Assembly: GCF_001654865.1 (NCBI RefSeq)
Contig: NZ_LXEO01000049.1
Span: forward strand, 186,001-250,000
Direction: 5' to 3'
Source of the DNA: Buttiauxella noackiae ATCC 51607
Lineage (GTDB): Bacteria; Pseudomonadota; Gammaproteobacteria; Enterobacterales; Enterobacteriaceae
DNA length: 64,000 nt
Positions 48,113 to 56,848 of this stretch are shown piece after piece (position 1 is the stretch's first letter; every line of letters starts with the position of its first letter). The position numbers and the translations under genes are program-made. The notes under the pieces were generated by a model, which did no database searches, was not told the origin of the DNA, and saw only the letters and a program-made list of their open reading frames with translations.

Positions 48113-48700
48113 ATGAAAAAACCGCAATCTACTGGCACCGGCCAGATCCGTATTATTGGAGGCCAATGGCGCGGCCGCAAACTCCCCGTCCCAGACAGCC
48201 CAGGCCTGCGTCCTACCACGGATCGGGTTCGTGAAACCCTGTTTAACTGGCTGGCACCATCAATGGTTGATGCCACGGTGCTGGATTGCTTTGCAGGAAG
48301 CGGTGCGTTGGGACTTGAAGCCTTGTCGCGTTACGCGAGCCGTGCCACATTGCTGGAGATGGATCGTAACGTTTCACAGCAGTTGCAAAAAAATCTCGTC
48401 ACGTTAAAAGCGACCAATGGAAAGGTAGTGAACACCAACACACTCAATTTCCTCGCGCAACCCGGCGAGCCGCATACCGTTGTGTTTGTTGATCCGCCGT
48501 TCCGTAAGGGGTTGCTGGACGACACACTCGCGCTGCTGGAAAACAACCACTGGCTGGCAGATGAAGCGCTGATTTATGTAGAAAGCGAAGTTGAAAACGG
48601 AATGCCAGCGGTGCCAGCAAACTGGTCGCTGCATCGTGAAAAAGTCGCAGGCCAGGTCGCATATCGTTTATACAGTCGTGAAGTTCAAGGAGCGAAGTGA
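48113..48700 (+). CDS. rsmD: 16S rRNA m2G966 methyltransferase RsmD
   Basis: A 195-residue SAM-dependent methyltransferase acting on G966 of 16S rRNA. The SAM loop is LDCFAGSGALGLEALSR and the catalytic motif is DPPF. The ATG at 48113 gives MKKPQSTGTGQIRIIGG as in E. coli. It is divergent from ftsY and overlaps yhhL (TGATG). Confidence 0.96.
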   Translation: MKKPQSTGTGQIRIIGGQWRGRKLPVPDSPGLRPTTDRVRETLFNWLAPSMVDATVLDCFAGSGALGLEALSRYASRATLLEMDRNVSQQLQKNLVTLKATNGKVVNTNTLNFLAQPGEPHTVVFVDPPFRKGLLDDTLALLENNHWLADEALIYVESEVENGMPAVPANWSLHREKVAGQVAYRLYSREVQGAK

Positions 48701-48969
48701 TGCTGATTAATATAGGCCGGTTGCTAATGTTGGGCGTCTGGGCATTTTTGTTACTGAATATTTTCCATCCGTTCCCGCGCCCGCTGAATATTTTCGTTAA
48801 CGTCGCGCTAATCTTTACTGTGTTGATGCACGGCATGCAGTTAGCGTTACTGAAATCGACTCAACCGAAAGGCAGCCCGCCACTCAGCCGTGCTCAGCAG
48901 ATTAAAATTTTTATCTTTGGAGTATTTGAACTGCTGGTCTGGCAGAAGAAACTGCGTCAGGGCAAATAA
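48700..48969 (+). CDS. yhhL: Inner-membrane protein YhhL (DUF1145)
   Basis: An 89-residue membrane protein with two or three hydrophobic segments, like E. coli YhhL; function unknown. The conserved end is GVFELLVWQKKL. The start ATG overlaps the rsmD stop and has AAGGAG upstream. It is convergent with yhhM. Confidence 0.92.
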   Translation: MLINIGRLLMLGVWAFLLLNIFHPFPRPLNIFVNVALIFTVLMHGMQLALLKSTQPKGSPPLSRAQQIKIFIFGVFELLVWQKKLRQGK

Positions 48970-48971
48970 AA

Positions 48972-49328
48972 TCACTCGGGGATGAAGCCAACAAAGCGCG
49001 TCCCCTTGTACTGCAACATGCCTTTATCTCCCACACTCATCGAATGATATTGCTCTGCCGTCACGCGCATTTTTAGCTCCAGCCCGCCACTTTGTGGGCG
49101 AAACCAAACCTCATAACGCATGATATCTTCGACAGGTGTCACCTGGCGTTGTCGTGAACGACGATCGGTGGTTGGCGATTCACGTTTTGTCGCCACCAAC
49201 ACGCTTCTTTCCATCACGGGTGCCGCATCATTTTCAGCGTTCTGACGACGCTGCTGCACAAAGCGGAACGATGCCGCCACGATGATGACAGCAACAACAG
49301 CAATGAAGAAAAGTGGCATTTTACTCAT
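48972..49328 (-). CDS. yhhM: DUF2500 protein YhhM
   Basis: A 118-residue protein with one N-terminal membrane anchor (about residues 5-25) and a small soluble domain with VRPQSGG-like WFRPQSGGLELKMRV and GDKGMLQYKGTRFVGF. It matches E. coli YhhM; function unknown. Only 2 bp separate its end from yhhL. Confidence 0.9.
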   Translation of the reverse strand: MSKMPLFFIAVVAVIIVAASFRFVQQRRQNAENDAAPVMERSVLVATKRESPTTDRRSRQRQVTPVEDIMRYEVWFRPQSGGLELKMRVTAEQYHSMSVGDKGMLQYKGTRFVGFIPE

Positions 49329-49452
49329 AGATTTATCTCGATTTGTCAGGCACTTTTAAGAATACCCTGCACGTCGTGGCGTTGTCATCTATCGACGTTA
49401 ACCACTAGACTGACAATAGAGTCGTGCTTTAAGTACGATAAATTTAATTCAA

Positions 49453-49487
49453 TACCCTTCAGCATTCGAGTTGCAGGATGAGGGGTA
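49453..49487. repeat. Possible ERIC-end remnant
   Basis: TACCCTTCAGCATTCGAGTT followed by GCAGGATGAGGGGTA resembles two ERIC ends joined without the centre. It lies 17 bp before yhhN. Confidence 0.4.
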
Positions 49488-49503
49488 GGAAAAGGGATCC
49501 GCC

Positions 49504-50130
49504 ATGCTCTGGTCTTTCATCGCTGTATTCTTTTCCGGGTGGCTATACGTTGACGCCTCCTATCGTGGCCCAACCTGGCAACGCTGGGTCTTCAAACCTG
49601 TCACACTATTGCTGTTATTACTGCTAGCCTGGCAAGCGCCGATGTTCAACGCGACAGGCTATTTGATCCTCGCGGGGCTTGCGGCAACGCTGCTCGGTGA
49701 CGCTCTCACCCTGCTTCCAACCCAGCGCATGTTGTATGCAATCGGGGCCTTTTTCCTGTCGCACCTGCTGTATACCCTCTATTTCGCCAGCCAAATGACG
49801 TTCAGTTTCTTCTGGCCTTTGCCTCTAATTTTGCTGGTAATTGGTGCGCTACTGACCGCCGTAATCTGGACACGCCTCGAAACTTTCCGTTGGCCGATTC
49901 TGACATTTATTGGCATGACGCTGGTGATGGTATGGCTGGCCGGTGAGCTCTATTTCTTCTTACCAACACGTCCGAGTTTCTCAGGCTTTATTGGCGCAAC
50001 GCTGCTGCTATTGGGCAACATAGTGTGGCTGGGTAGCCATTACCGCCGCCGCTTCACAGGTGATAGCGCCATCGCCGCGGCCTGCTATTTTGCCGGTCAC
50101 TTTATGATTGTCCGCGCGTTATATATTTGA
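49504..50130 (+). CDS. yhhN: TMEM86/YhhN-family membrane protein
   Basis: A 208-residue inner-membrane protein with about eight hydrophobic segments, the same length as E. coli YhhN. The family motif GDALTLLP is present. Eukaryotic relatives are lysoplasmalogenases; the bacterial role is not settled. Confidence 0.93.
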   Translation: MLWSFIAVFFSGWLYVDASYRGPTWQRWVFKPVTLLLLLLLAWQAPMFNATGYLILAGLAATLLGDALTLLPTQRMLYAIGAFFLSHLLYTLYFASQMTFSFFWPLPLILLVIGALLTAVIWTRLETFRWPILTFIGMTLVMVWLAGELYFFLPTRPSFSGFIGATLLLLGNIVWLGSHYRRRFTGDSAIAAACYFAGHFMIVRALYI

Positions 50131-50169
50131 CCTTGAGGGGCGGTTGTTACCGCCCCTTAAATTTCCCTC

Positions 50170-50201
50170 TTGACTCTGGAGTCAACTCCAGAGAGTAACA
50201 T
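50170..50201 (+). promoter_or_regulatory. ZntR-controlled promoter of zntA
   Basis: A MerR-type promoter: -35 TTGACT (50170) and -10 TAACAT (50196) with a long 20-bp spacer containing most of the perfect palindrome CTCTGGAGTCAACTCCAGAG, the ZntR operator. Confidence 0.93.
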
Positions 50202-50237
50202 GCGTAATGAGAACATTATCATTACCCAGGAGGGCAT

Positions 50238-52445
50238 ATGCTCAACTCCCCAAAAACACCACAATTTGCGAAGGCAAAACTTAGCCCATTGCCGATTAAA
50301 ACAGACGCATGCCAGGGTAATGATTGCTGTAGCGAAGCTACCGTCGCTCCGGAAACGGAGATGCTCCCTCAAAGCGGTGAACGTTATAGCTGGGTTATCA
50401 ACGGTATGGACTGTGCCGCCTGCGCCCGCAAAGTTGAAAACGCCGTAAAACAGGTTGCTGATGTGCAGCATGTAAAGGTCTTGTTTTCTACAGAAAAACT
50501 GCTGGTCAGCGCCGAACGAGACGTTCGTCAGGACGTTGAAAAAGCGGTCAAAGCCGCAGGATACACTTTGCGTAACAGCACAGCTCCGGCACCAAAAACC
50601 TCTTCATGGCATGAGAATTTACCGCTCATCTTACTGATAGCCATGATGGCGCTGAGTTGGGGTCTTGAGCAGTTTAATCACCCGTTTGGCAATATGGCGT
50701 TTATCGTCACCACTTTGGTTGGCCTGTGGCCGATCGCTCGTCAGGCGGTGCGTCTGATGCGCAGCGGTAACTGGTTTGCCATCGAAACGTTGATGAGCGT
50801 GGCCGCTATTGGCGCACTGTTTATCGGGGCGACCGCCGAAGCCGCGATGGTTTTACTGCTGTTCTTAATTGGTGAGCGTCTGGAATCCTATGCCGCCAAT
50901 CGCGCACGCCGTGGTGTGAGCGCGCTGATGGCGCTGAAACCAGAAGTGGCGACTCGTATTCGTAACGGTGAACGTGAAAGCATCGCGCTCTCTGATTTAC
51001 GCCCGGGCGATGTCATAGAAGTAGCGGCGGGCGGGCGTTTACCTGCCGATGGTCGCTTGTTAACCCCATTTGCCAGCTTTGATGAAAGCGCATTAACCGG
51101 CGAGTCCATTCCGGTCGAGCGCCAGCAAGATGAAAAAGTCCCGGCAGGAAGCACCAGCGTAGACAGACTGGTGCAGCTCGAAGTCATTTCCGAACCCGGT
51201 GACAGCGCAATTGACCGCATCCTGCGTTTAATTGAAGAGGCCGATGAGCGCCGCGCCCCGATTGAGCGCTTTATTGACCGTTTCAGCCGGATTTACACGC
51301 CAATTATTATGGCGATTGCACTACTTGCGGCGGTTATTCCTCCGCTGCTGTTTGGGCAAAGCTGGGGCGAGTGGATCTATAAAGGGCTGGCATTATTACT
51401 GATTGGTTGCCCATGCGCGCTGGTGATTTCCACTCCTGCCGCAATCACTTCAGGGCTTGCGGCGGCGGCTCGCCGTGGGGCATTAATTAAAGGCGGCGCA
51501 GCACTCGAACGCCTCGGGCAAATTCAGCATATCGCTTTTGATAAAACCGGCACGTTAACCGCCGGCAAACCACAAGTGACAGCCATTGAAGTAAATGGCG
51601 AACTTAGCGAAAACGATCTGCTGGCGCTGGCCGCTGCCGTAGAGCTTGGATCGTCGCATCCCCTGGCCCAGGCGATTGTGCGTGAAGCGCAAAACCGCAA
51701 TCTGGAATTGCCCGACACCAGTGCACACCGGGCGCTGGCAGGTATTGGCGTGGAAGCCACACTTAATGGCGAAACGTTGTTATTAAGCGCACCGGGTAAG
51801 CTCGCGAATACCGTGCTTAATACGGCCTGGCAGCAGCGAATCACTCATCTTGAAGCCGAAGGCCAGACGGTAGTTGCACTCTTACAACAAGGCCAGTTAC
51901 TTGGCATTCTGGCTTTACGCGATACCTTACGCAGCGATGCAAAAACGGCAGTTGCAGCACTGCACAACCTCGGGGTTCAGAGCGTGATGCTAACGGGTGA
52001 TAACCCACGTGCAGCAGCAGCCATCGCGCAGGAATTAGGAATGGATTATCGTGCAAGCCTGTTGCCTGCCGATAAAGTCAGTGCGGTGAATGAACTCAAC
52101 GCCCGTGCACCGTTAGCGATGGTCGGCGACGGCATCAACGACGCTCCCGCAATGAAGGCCGCAACTATCGGTATTGCGATGGGCAGTGGCACGGATGTCG
52201 CACTTGAAACCGCCGATGCAGCTCTCACGCATAACCGTCTGACGGAACTGGCTAGTATGATTAGCCTGGCACGAGCCACGCATAACAATATTCGCCAGAA
52301 CATCACAATCGCATTGGGTCTGAAGGGGATTTTCCTGGTGACCACGCTTTTAGGGATAACCGGTCTGTGGCTTGCGGTATTAGCCGATTCTGGCGCGACA
52401 GCATTGGTTACGGCGAATGCTTTGCGGCTGCTGCGGAAACGGTAA
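50238..52445 (+). CDS. zntA: Zn(II)/Cd(II)/Pb(II)-exporting P-type ATPase
   Basis: A 735-residue P1B-ATPase that exports zinc, cadmium and lead. The N-terminus has a Cys-rich DACQGNDCC stretch and a metal-binding domain GMDCAACARKVE; the membrane metal site is CPCALV; the phosphorylation site is DKTGTLT; the hinge is GDGINDAPA. The ATG at 50238 follows AGGAGGG. It ends in a strong terminator. Confidence 0.97.
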   Translation: MLNSPKTPQFAKAKLSPLPIKTDACQGNDCCSEATVAPETEMLPQSGERYSWVINGMDCAACARKVENAVKQVADVQHVKVLFSTEKLLVSAERDVRQDVEKAVKAAGYTLRNSTAPAPKTSSWHENLPLILLIAMMALSWGLEQFNHPFGNMAFIVTTLVGLWPIARQAVRLMRSGNWFAIETLMSVAAIGALFIGATAEAAMVLLLFLIGERLESYAANRARRGVSALMALKPEVATRIRNGERESIALSDLRPGDVIEVAAGGRLPADGRLLTPFASFDESALTGESIPVERQQDEKVPAGSTSVDRLVQLEVISEPGDSAIDRILRLIEEADERRAPIERFIDRFSRIYTPIIMAIALLAAVIPPLLFGQSWGEWIYKGLALLLIGCPCALVISTPAAITSGLAAAARRGALIKGGAALERLGQIQHIAFDKTGTLTAGKPQVTAIEVNGELSENDLLALAAAVELGSSHPLAQAIVREAQNRNLELPDTSAHRALAGIGVEATLNGETLLLSAPGKLANTVLNTAWQQRITHLEAEGQTVVALLQQGQLLGILALRDTLRSDAKTAVAALHNLGVQSVMLTGDNPRAAAAIAQELGMDYRASLLPADKVSAVNELNARAPLAMVGDGINDAPAMKAATIGIAMGSGTDVALETADAALTHNRLTELASMISLARATHNNIRQNITIALGLKGIFLVTTLLGITGLWLAVLADSGATALVTANALRLLRKR

Positions 52446-52478
52446 ATCGCAAAGAACAAGCTAAGGCTAAAGTGATAA

Positions 52479-52506
52479 CGGTCAGGTAATTACCTGACCG
52501 ATTTTT
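52479..52506 (+). terminator. Terminator of zntA
   Basis: A perfect 22-bp palindrome (CGGTCAGGTAA / TTACCTGACCG) followed by ATTTTT. Confidence 0.9.
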
Positions 52507-52559
52507 AATAAATAACGAGATGCTCTTTAGTGGCAGATCAGAAATAAAGTTTTAAAACC

Positions 52560-52976
52560 TTATTCAATAAACAGTCCTGGAGAGATACCGAATCTGGCTG
52601 CCAAAGCCTTAATGTGATCCAGCGATAATTTACGCTCGCCCTTGAGGACACGGGACACCATAGACTTGCTACCAATCTCCGGTAAATCGGAAAGAGTGAG
52701 ATTATGTTGGTCTATAAGTGTGCGCAGCACGGCCAGGCCAGCAGGCAGCGCCGCTAAACGGGCATTAAATTCTGCATATTCAGGTGCAGAATCTTCGTAG
52801 GCTTTAATTTTATCAACAACGATATCGAATAGAGGGTTGGCAATATCATCTGCATCCATCAACTCTTCAATGAATGCCAGCGCTGCAACATGCTGTTCGT
52901 CGTTACGGATACCCGCCACAAACGGCGCAATGGCGTAGAGTGCAGCGGCGGCTTTATTAATTTCAGCAGCGATCAT
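52560..52976 (-). CDS. higA: HigA antitoxin
   Basis: A 138-residue antitoxin, the same length as E. coli HigA, with an N-terminal helical domain that binds HigB and a C-terminal XRE helix-turn-helix (TLSDLPEIGSKSMVSRVLKG, about residues 92-111). It overlaps higB by 4 bp and should repress the operon. Confidence 0.93.
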   Translation of the reverse strand: MIAAEINKAAAALYAIAPFVAGIRNDEQHVAALAFIEELMDADDIANPLFDIVVDKIKAYEDSAPEYAEFNARLAALPAGLAVLRTLIDQHNLTLSDLPEIGSKSMVSRVLKGERKLSLDHIKALAARFGISPGLFIE

Positions 52977-53287
52977 TTTTTACTTCCCCTTTTGTGTTTA
53001 GCGTTAAAAACATCATATTCCTTGTGAGTGAATACATGCTTTACGTAAACAACCTGGTGTTTAAAATCTATTTTTACTATCACGCGATAGCTATTACGGC
53101 AGATGTTAATCACGTAATGCCTATCAATATCTTTGTGGTTATCCAGCGAAGGAATGACTTTCCGTAAATCCTCCGGCGTCGCAAAAACCCCCTTTTCGAT
53201 AAGTTTCCAAAAATCCTCCAGCGCGTCCGCAGCCTTTGGATATTTTTCTGCGGCTTCCCTCAATGGCTTTCGTGTTATAAGGCGCAT
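52973..53287 (-). CDS. higB: HigB-type mRNA interferase toxin
   Basis: A 104-residue HigB-like toxin matching the E. coli HigB (YgjN) branch of the RelE superfamily: PSLDNHKDIDRHYVINI, and the catalytic tail VFTHKEYDVFNAKH. It cuts mRNA on ribosomes in E. coli. It is first in the operon, behind two repeated operator sites. This pair sits between zntA and the TRAP genes, a place where E. coli K-12 has none. Confidence 0.93.
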   Translation of the reverse strand: MRLITRKPLREAAEKYPKAADALEDFWKLIEKGVFATPEDLRKVIPSLDNHKDIDRHYVINICRNSYRVIVKIDFKHQVVYVKHVFTHKEYDVFNAKHKRGSKK

Positions 53288-53299
53288 TTTACAGGCTTA

Positions 53300-53349
53300 T
53301 TGTTGTCTGCGTGTCAACACACTATCTCTTTGTTGTCTACCAGTCAACA
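53300..53349. promoter_or_regulatory. Operator repeats of higBA
   Basis: Two copies 30 bp apart of TTGTTGTCT-N6-GTCAACA type: TTGTTGTCTGCGTGTCAACA (53300) and TTGTTGTCTACCAGTCAACA (53330). Each holds a TGTTG/CAACA inverted repeat, and together they are likely HigA operators. Confidence 0.75.
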
Positions 53350-53400
53350 ATGATGTTTATTTAACCCTCATTCCACTGGAACAAGGGCCCTTTTGTCTTT

Positions 53401-54687
53401 TTAATTCATCCCCAAAGCATGCGGCAACCACAATGAAACTGCCGGAATATAGGTCACCATCGCCAGCACCACCAGTAACACGCCGTAGAACGGCAACATG
53501 GCGCGAACCACCACTTCGATTTTCTGCTTACTCACCGCGCTGGCGACAAACAGCACTGAACCGACCGGTGGTGTAATCAAACCGATGCCCAGGTTCACCA
53601 TCATGATCATGCCAAAGTGAACCGGGTCGATACCCAGTGAATTCGTCACCGGCAACAGTACCGGCGTGAGGATCAGGATAATCGGTGCCATGTCCATTAG
53701 CGTGCCAATCAGCAGCAGCATGATGTTCAGATACATCAGAATCACGTACTTGTTGTCAGATAGCGAAGTGAAGAACTCGGTAATGCGTGAAGGCAGTTGC
53801 ATGTAAGTCATGACAGCGCCAAACGCTGAGGCAAAACCAATCAAAATCATCACAATAGAGACTGTTTTAACGGTGCGGAACATCAGTTTTGGCAGCTCAT
53901 TCCACTTGTAGTCGCGGTAGATAAACATGGTCACGAAGAACGCCCACACGCAGGCCACTGCCGCCGATTCTGTTGCGGTAAAGACCCCGGTTAAAATCCC
54001 GCCGAGAATAATGACCACCGTCATTAAGCCCCAAAGCGCATCAAAGAAAATTTTCAACGCCTGTTTGAAGGGAATGCGTTCACCTTTCGGATAACCGCGC
54101 TTATGGGCAAACCCGAGACACATCACCATCAGGCAGAAACCCAGCAACAACCCTGGCAAAATACCCGCGATAAACAGCGTAGCAATAGAAACTGTGCCAC
54201 CCGCCGCCAGAGAGTAAATCACCGAGTTATGGCTCGGCGGGATCAAAATCGCCTGCACCGATCCACTCGCCGTTACCGCCGCCGCATATTCACGTGGGTA
54301 ACCCTTTTTCTCCATTTCCGGGATCATTACGCTGCCGATAGATGCCGTATCCGCCACAGACGATCCGGAAATCGCGCCAAAGAAAGTGGACGCCACGATA
54401 TTCACCAGCGACAACCCGCCGCGAATAAACCCAACGAAAATATACGCAAAGTTGACCAGACGACGGGCAATGCCCCCTTCCGCCATAATCGCCCCGGCCA
54501 GGATAAAGAACGGGATCGCCAGCAGAGTAAATTTATTCACCCCACTGGTGATTTGAATCATGATCGCTTCCAGCGGCAAATCGATCCATAGCGCTCCCAC
54601 AATGGCGCTTAGCCCAACGGCAAAAGCCACAGGCATACCCACTGCAAGCAGCACCGCGAGTGTTGCTAATAATATAAATGCGTCCAT
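53401..54687 (-). CDS. TRAP transporter large permease (DctM family)
   Basis: A 428-residue membrane protein with about 12 hydrophobic segments. DctM family blocks are AIPFFILAGAIM, FGAISGSSVADTASIG, LIPPSHNSVIYS and LITPPVGSVLFV. It forms the sodium-driven channel with the small subunit 14 bp upstream. The three genes are ordered dctP-dctQ-dctM. Confidence 0.92.
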   Translation of the reverse strand: MDAFILLATLAVLLAVGMPVAFAVGLSAIVGALWIDLPLEAIMIQITSGVNKFTLLAIPFFILAGAIMAEGGIARRLVNFAYIFVGFIRGGLSLVNIVASTFFGAISGSSVADTASIGSVMIPEMEKKGYPREYAAAVTASGSVQAILIPPSHNSVIYSLAAGGTVSIATLFIAGILPGLLLGFCLMVMCLGFAHKRGYPKGERIPFKQALKIFFDALWGLMTVVIILGGILTGVFTATESAAVACVWAFFVTMFIYRDYKWNELPKLMFRTVKTVSIVMILIGFASAFGAVMTYMQLPSRITEFFTSLSDNKYVILMYLNIMLLLIGTLMDMAPIILILTPVLLPVTNSLGIDPVHFGMIMMVNLGIGLITPPVGSVLFVASAVSKQKIEVVVRAMLPFYGVLLVVLAMVTYIPAVSLWLPHALGMN

Positions 54688-54701
54688 GTTATCCCCTGGT
54701 C

Positions 54702-55211
54702 TTAACCGTGATTACCAAGCAGCACTACCGGGCGGTTCTCTTGAGAGCCAAACAGTAATCGCTCGACAACAAACAGAATCAATAAAATCGCGCCAACAGG
54801 CAGCGGGAGATAGGTTTGGCCAGAAGTGAGAACGGGGAATTCGGCAACAGGTTGCTCCCATAGATCTGCACACAGGTAGAAGCTGTAATAGAACATCACC
54901 AGTGAGATGATCAGCATGAGCAGGTCGACGATACGTGCGCAAAACGTCTGCCACGCAAGCGGCAGACGATCTGTCAGCATGTTAACCGCAATATGTGAAC
55001 CGGCGCGGTAACTTACCGCCGCGCCAATGAACGTGAAGGTCACCATGCAGATTATCGCTACAGGTTCCGGCCAGGATTCCCCACGGTTAAGGACATAGCG
55101 CGAGAAAATCCCAATCGGAATAATGACTGTCATCACCAGCAGAGATAGCCCCGCCACAAACATCGCCAGCAAATAAACTTTATCCATCAAGTCTGAATAG
55201 CGTTGGGACAT
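54702..55211 (-). CDS. TRAP transporter small permease (DctQ family)
   Basis: A 169-residue protein with four predicted membrane segments and the DctQ-type GRYVLNRG-like FSRYVLNRGESWPEP segment. It links the binding protein and the large permease. Confidence 0.9.
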   Translation of the reverse strand: MSQRYSDLMDKVYLLAMFVAGLSLLVMTVIIPIGIFSRYVLNRGESWPEPVAIICMVTFTFIGAAVSYRAGSHIAVNMLTDRLPLAWQTFCARIVDLLMLIISLVMFYYSFYLCADLWEQPVAEFPVLTSGQTYLPLPVGAILLILFVVERLLFGSQENRPVVLLGNHG

Positions 55212-55245
55212 AGGATGTCCTCCACGAAAACGTTAGCGGCAAAAG

Positions 55246-56229
55246 TTACTGAACATCAGCAATAGCTTTCATCAGGTCCTGATGTTTATCGCCGTATTCT
55301 TTACGGACTGGCTCAGTCGCTTTCACAAACCAGGCTTTGTCGATTTCATGGAACTGCACGCCACCGGCTTTCATTTTTTCCAGTGCCTGTGTGTTATAGG
55401 CATTCCATAATTGGCGCTGTTCCATTTGCGCTGCACGCGCCAGAGTCAGGACTTTTTGCTGCTGGTCAGGCGTAAGTTTGTCCCACTTCACTTTGGAATA
55501 AAGCAGCATTTCTGGCGTGATGAAGTGGCCGCTCAGCGTGTAGTTTTTGGCGACCGGCATGTAGTTGTGGGCAATAAATGTCGGCGGGTTGTTTTCAGCG
55601 CCGTCGATAACACCAGTTTGCATACCGCTATACACTTCGCTCACGCCCATCGCGACCGAGTTTGCCCCCATGTCTTTAAGCGTTGCCAGTGCGACCGGGC
55701 TACCCTGAACGCGGATTTTCATCCCCTTAAGATCTTCAGGTTTTACAACCGGGTTTTTGGTAATCAAGTTACGCGTGCCAGAGTCCATCCAGCCGAGGAA
55801 CACCAGGCGAGATTTCGGGTTATTCGTCAGCTTGTCGCCAATCTCTTTACCTAAATCGCCGTCGATTACTTTGTGCATATGGTCTTCATCGCGGAATACG
55901 TACGGCAGGGTAAAGACTTCAACATCCGGCAGGATCGCAGCAACCGGCGCCATCGAAACGCGGATCATATCGATCGCCCCCATTTGCGCCTGTTCGATCA
56001 TCTGTTTTTCATCCCCAAGCACACCGCTTGGGAACACTTTAATCTCTAAATCACCATTGGTTTCTTGCTTAAGTTTTTCGCCCATATGCTGCACTGCGAC
56101 CACGTTCGGATAGCCTTCCGGGTGAACGTCAGCGGCTTTAATCACTTGTGCGAGTGCAGTTTGAGCAAACAGAACTGACGCGGTAGACAGACATAAACCA
56201 GCAAAAGCAGGCAGAAAGGTCTTCTTCAT
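55246..56229 (-). CDS. TRAP transporter periplasmic binding protein (DctP family)
   Basis: A 327-residue DctP-type binding protein with a signal peptide ending near TALA-Q (residue 27). The carboxylate-binding Arg is in GMKIRVQGSPV (about residue 172) and DGAENNPPTF lines the pocket; this last motif is common in sugar-acid-binding members, so a uronate or aldonate is a reasonable guess only. A palindrome and a CRP site precede it. Confidence 0.9.
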   Translation of the reverse strand: MKKTFLPAFAGLCLSTASVLFAQTALAQVIKAADVHPEGYPNVVAVQHMGEKLKQETNGDLEIKVFPSGVLGDEKQMIEQAQMGAIDMIRVSMAPVAAILPDVEVFTLPYVFRDEDHMHKVIDGDLGKEIGDKLTNNPKSRLVFLGWMDSGTRNLITKNPVVKPEDLKGMKIRVQGSPVALATLKDMGANSVAMGVSEVYSGMQTGVIDGAENNPPTFIAHNYMPVAKNYTLSGHFITPEMLLYSKVKWDKLTPDQQQKVLTLARAAQMEQRQLWNAYNTQALEKMKAGGVQFHEIDKAWFVKATEPVRKEYGDKHQDLMKAIADVQ

Positions 56230-56278
56230 TGTGTCGCTCCAGCAGAGGTAGAAATGTGAGGTAGGAAGTAAAACAATG

Positions 56279-56298
56279 TTTTAATTTGTCGATTAAAA
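56279..56298. promoter_or_regulatory. Putative operator of the TRAP operon
   Basis: TTTTAATTTGTCGATTAAAA, an inverted repeat with perfect 7-bp arms, about 50 bp upstream of the dctP start. No matching regulator gene is in the window. Confidence 0.55.
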
Positions 56299-56323
56299 AC
56301 TAGACTACGTGGAGAAAAGCGTG

Positions 56324-56339
56324 GGTGAAGCACTTCACA
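56324..56339. promoter_or_regulatory. CRP site of the TRAP operon
   Basis: GGTGAAGCACTTCACA matches TGTGA-N6-TCACA at nine of ten core positions. Confidence 0.7.
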
Positions 56340-56430
56340 AAAAGCGACAAAAAATGAAATTGGGGTTCATTAGAGATGCAAAGAGGGTTCAGAAGCCCAA
56401 AGCGGGGAGCAGAGGGCTTGCGCGGCGTTA

Positions 56431-56673
56431 TTAGCCTTTACGCAACAGATACTGATAAGGCAATGATTCCACTTGTTTAGCAAGCAGTTCGTGTTCCATG
56501 AAAATGCAAAATCCTGGGATATCGCGGGTAGTTGCCGGGTCATCAGCAATCACCAGCAGGGTTTCGCCAGCCTGCATATTGCGGACTGTTTTACGCACCA
56601 TCATGACGGGTTCGGGGCAGCGCAGGCCCAGGGCATCGAGAGTGTGGTCAGGATTAGAAAAAAGATCGGTCAT
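56431..56673 (-). CDS. tusA: Sulfur carrier protein TusA
   Basis: An 80-residue persulfide carrier for 2-thiouridine of tRNA and other sulfur transfers. The active Cys is in [11 protein letters not shown] (residue 19). The start at 56673 gives [15 protein letters not shown] as in E. coli. It is divergent from yhhQ. Confidence 0.97.
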   Translation of the reverse strand: MTDLFSNPDHTLDALGLRCPEPVMMVRKTVRNMQAGETLLVIADDPATTRDIPGFCIFMEHELLAKQVESLPYQYLLRKG

Positions 56674-56810
56674 GAGAAAGCTCGCATTTAACAAACCGCG
56701 ATAGTTTACGCCGGGAAGATTCTCGTGCAAGTCACGTGAACGATTGCGTTAAAATTAACCATTGCAAAGCAGGGCTAAAGCAGTATCATCGCCCCCGCTT
56801 AAAAAAGCGT

Positions 56811-56843
56811 TTTGGGTTCCCTCACCCCACCACTAAAAAGGCT
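56811..56843 (+). ncRNA. preQ1-I riboswitch upstream of yhhQ
   Basis: The leader fits the compact preQ1-I H-type pseudoknot: P1 UGGG (56813-56816) with CCCA (56826-56829), conserved loop UUC (56817-56819), P2 CCU (56820-56822) with AGG (56839-56841), and the A-rich tail ACUAAAA before it. The AGG is the yhhQ SD, 7 bases before the ATG, so ligand binding should hide it. Control by preQ1 fits YhhQ as a queuosine-precursor importer. Confidence 0.8.
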
Positions 56844-56848
56844 ACAAA

